Shown here: piece after piece, positions 22,983 through 24,112 of the stretch
Layout of the letters: each line of letters opens with the position of its first letter
How positions within the stretch are numbered: the stretch's first letter is position 1
IMG/VR virus record: IMGVR_UViG_3300047461_000095
Location: 1-24,112 of that record
Strand: one strand, 5' to 3'
Length of the DNA: 24,112 nucleotides
Origin: a virus
Made by a program: the position numbers and the translations under genes
Notes under the pieces: model-generated
What the model was told of the DNA's origin: nothing
The model's database searches: none
What the model saw: only the letters and a program-made list of their open reading frames with translations

Positions 22983-23042
22983 AAAAAAATAGGGAGTGGT
23001 CCACACTGCTGTCAGTCGCATTCTCCGAAAGACCGACTCCCC
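22983..23042 (-). terminator. Structured terminator (minus strand), possibly with branched apex
   Basis: On the minus strand AGGGGAGTCGGTC (23030-23042) pairs with GGACCACTCCCT (22991-23002), giving about 10 pairs with one bulged C, and is followed by TA and seven T (22983-22989). The 27-base apical part can form alternative small stems, for example CTG-ACAG-CAG. It ends the transcript of the 23052 gene and lies just upstream of the early promoter at 22879-22907, the terminator-plus-early-promoter order of T4 PeSL cassettes. Confidence 0.75.
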
Positions 23043-23051
23043 TCTAAACTA

Positions 23052-23513
23052 TTAACTGGCGAATCCGGTGCCGTCACACATGTAACAGTCTTCATCGCCG
23101 TAGTCATCGTACCCATAACCCGAACACTCTTGACACGTCTCATCAAGATCTTCATCCGAATAGTCGAACATGTCTTCGGTGTTCTCCATCGTCATCAACT
23201 GAGGATTGAAGGTCACCATCTTAGTGGTCATCTCCACGATGCGATCGATGGCAACATGGAAAAAGTCGTTCTCATACTTACCTTCATAGAGTCGTCCCGT
23301 CGTATAGGGTAGGACGTACTCAAACAACTCCTTATCGATCGCGCTTTTCTCACGTAGGAACTTCAGGGCACCGGACGTATTGTTACCCATACCGTTGTTG
23401 TAAAAGTCGTAACGAAGGCGACCTGCAGCACGGATCATTTCACCAGCGACAGTAGCGGCGTTACCTTCACGAGGAACCAACTCTTCCCAGATTCGATCAA
23501 AAGTAGCAGTCAT
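23052..23513 (-). CDS. Protein with DnaJ-like CxxCxGxG zinc-binding tail
   Basis: The 153 residues begin MTATFDRIWEELVPREGNAA. The N-terminal region (about 1-105) is helical, with AATVAGEMIRAAGRLRYDFY and NNGMGNNTSGALKFLRE. The tail has C127-x-x-C130-x-G-x-G and C143-x-x-C146-x-G-x-G, the paired knuckles of the DnaJ zinc centre, separated by an acidic Tyr/Asp spacer. Phages often fuse such a centre to short early proteins. No J domain is present, so it is not a DnaJ chaperone. The N-terminal part is of a type I have seen in phage proteins but cannot name. It is linked to the upstream gene by TAATG and followed by the terminator at 22983-23042. Confidence 0.75.
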   Translation of the reverse strand: MTATFDRIWEELVPREGNAATVAGEMIRAAGRLRYDFYNNGMGNNTSGALKFLREKSAIDKELFEYVLPYTTGRLYEGKYENDFFHVAIDRIVEMTTKMVTFNPQLMTMENTEDMFDYSDEDLDETCQECSGYGYDDYGDEDCYMCDGTGFAS

Positions 23514-23812
23514 TAGATCACCTCCACACGGTTATCAAAATCAGTCAATGACATTTCAAAAGGGACGTACATGATACGACCCACACGTTCCATATCGTGA
23601 TTCACAGAACCTGTCTCAGAATCCTTAACAAAAACAGTGTATCCGTTACACATATGGACTTTACGGGGAAAGGTGTGGTGGGGTTTCGCCCAAATCTCAC
23701 CTTTCTCAAGAACCTCACCTATGAGGTAAGAATCAGGACGATCGGGCATAGGTTGGAAGTCATATGCACGGATCATGTCTCCGACGTTCGCAGTGTTTTC
23801 AAATTTCAACAT
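23513..23812 (-). CDS. Small beta-rich hypothetical protein (99 aa)
   Basis: The 99 residues begin MLKFENTANVGDMIRAYDFQ and contain DSYLIGEVLEKGEIWAKPHH and CNGYTVFVKDSETGS. The strand pattern (GDMIRAYDF, YLIGEVLEKG, GYTVFVKD, GRIMYVPFE) suggests a small SH3-like barrel. Similar proteins occur in T4-like phages without a function. AAGGA precedes the ATG, and the stop forms TAATG with the zinc-knuckle gene, so both are made from one message and may work together. Confidence 0.68.
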   Translation of the reverse strand: MLKFENTANVGDMIRAYDFQPMPDRPDSYLIGEVLEKGEIWAKPHHTFPRKVHMCNGYTVFVKDSETGSVNHDMERVGRIMYVPFEMSLTDFDNRVEVI

Positions 23813-23821
23813 AATAAATCC

Positions 23822-23953
23822 TTAGTAGACGTAGGGTTCAACTGGGTGACCGGCGGCGAGTTGCATCGCAGTATAGACAAACATCCAAAGGATTGCTTGG
23901 CCGAAGATCACTTCAACATATCGCTGGGTAGTTGCGGGTTTCAGTTTGATCAT
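23822..23953 (-). CDS. Tiny membrane protein (43 aa)
   Basis: The 43 residues begin MIKLKPATTQRYVEVIFGQA and carry one hydrophobic helix (about 13-34, VEVIFGQAILWMFVYTAMQL) with a basic N-terminus, so an inside N-terminus and single-pass inner-membrane location are likely. GAGAGAGA 6-8 bases before the ATG acts as ribosome site and the early promoter at 23988-24017 leads it. It is the first gene of the operon with the 23513 and 23052 genes. It has no known family; short phage membrane proteins often serve exclusion or lysis control. Confidence 0.65.
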   Translation of the reverse strand: MIKLKPATTQRYVEVIFGQAILWMFVYTAMQLAAGHPVEPYVY

Positions 23954-23987
23954 TTGGTTTCTCTCTCTCATCTCAACTTACAGGGTA

Positions 23988-24017
23988 AGTATAACACGAT
24001 TTGGAAACATGTGTCAA
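23988..24017 (-). promoter_or_regulatory. Sigma-70 early promoter
   Basis: On the minus strand TTGACA (24012-24017), an 18-base spacer and TATACT (23988-23993) are present. A-tracts (AAAAAAG and CAAAAAG) lie directly upstream as in an UP element. The leader GTTGAGATGAGAGAGAGA resembles that of the promoter at 20963-20990. Confidence 0.8.
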
Positions 24018-24046
24018 CACTTTTTGAAAACTTTTTTATGGTAATT

Positions 24047-24112
24047 TTACCAATACGCCTTTGTTAACCAAACTTCCTTTTCGAACGCTTCAATCTCCCA
24101 AGGTTGACTGCG
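24047..24112 (-). CDS. 3' end of a metallopeptidase-like gene (cut by window edge)
   Basis: Only the last 21 codons and TAA are inside the window. They read RSQPWEIEAFEKEVWLTKAY plus Trp. QPWEIEAF is the same motif, at the expected place near the C-terminus, as QPWEIEAY in the HExxH protein at 19300-19791, where it probably supplies the third zinc ligand. A paralogous small peptidase is therefore likely, but its HExxH part is off the edge. Confidence 0.5.
   Translation of the reverse strand, partial: RSQPWEIEAFEKEVWLTKAYW

Noticed and set aside
23597-24067. Plus-strand 156-codon frame
   Set aside because: It covers the minus-strand early promoter, the 43-residue membrane gene and part of the 99-residue gene; no ribosome site or known motif.

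Overview
This window is part of the genome of a T4-like contractile-tailed phage (tevenvirus-type myovirus). The gene set resembles marine and cyano-like T4 relatives more than coliphage T4. Baseplate and tail genes of T4 type (gp6, gp25, gp5-like spike, gp27-like hub, gp53, gp48/gp54, gp26, gp29-like tape measure) lie beside head-completion gp4, ssDNA-binding gp32 and the late-transcription factor gp33. T4-type late promoters (TATAAATA) precede the structural genes. Near-consensus sigma-70 promoters precede the small early-type genes. There is no photosynthesis gene, tRNA, integrase or CRISPR array, and the host cannot be told from the sequence. No stretch longer than about 300 bases lacks a gene.

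Region 1 (1-11306, minus strand) is a late structural operon. In transcription order it holds gp48-like tube cap, gp53, gp27-like hub, gp5-like spike, gp25, gp6, a structural protein with proline-glutamate linkers, and a very long repeat-built fibre-like protein cut by the left edge. Most junctions are TAATG or ATGA overlaps, suggesting coupled translation. Late promoters occur before gp48, before gp25 and probably before the fibre gene.

Region 2 (11361-16439, plus strand) is a second late operon: a small methyltransferase-like protein, gp4 nuclease, a conserved assembly protein (possibly gp2-like), gp54-like tube initiator, gp26-like protein and the tape measure. Between gp26 and the tape measure is a 60-codon open frame with no usable early start. 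It is reachable by a -1 shift on a run of eight T directly before the gp26 stop codon. This is the layout of the programmed-frameshift tail chaperones (lambda G/GT) and is the most interesting signal here.

Region 3 (16480-24112, minus strand) holds gp32, gp33, a membrane-anchored protein with a SAP/Rho-N-like tail, and a dense series of small early-type genes. Several are under 60 codons, and one is nested out of frame in the end of another. Three encode, or appear to end, HExxH-type metallopeptidase-like proteins. Early promoters, some sharing a promoter-leader cassette, divide this region into short operons. A UUCG-loop terminator closes the gp32 operon against the convergent tape-measure gene.
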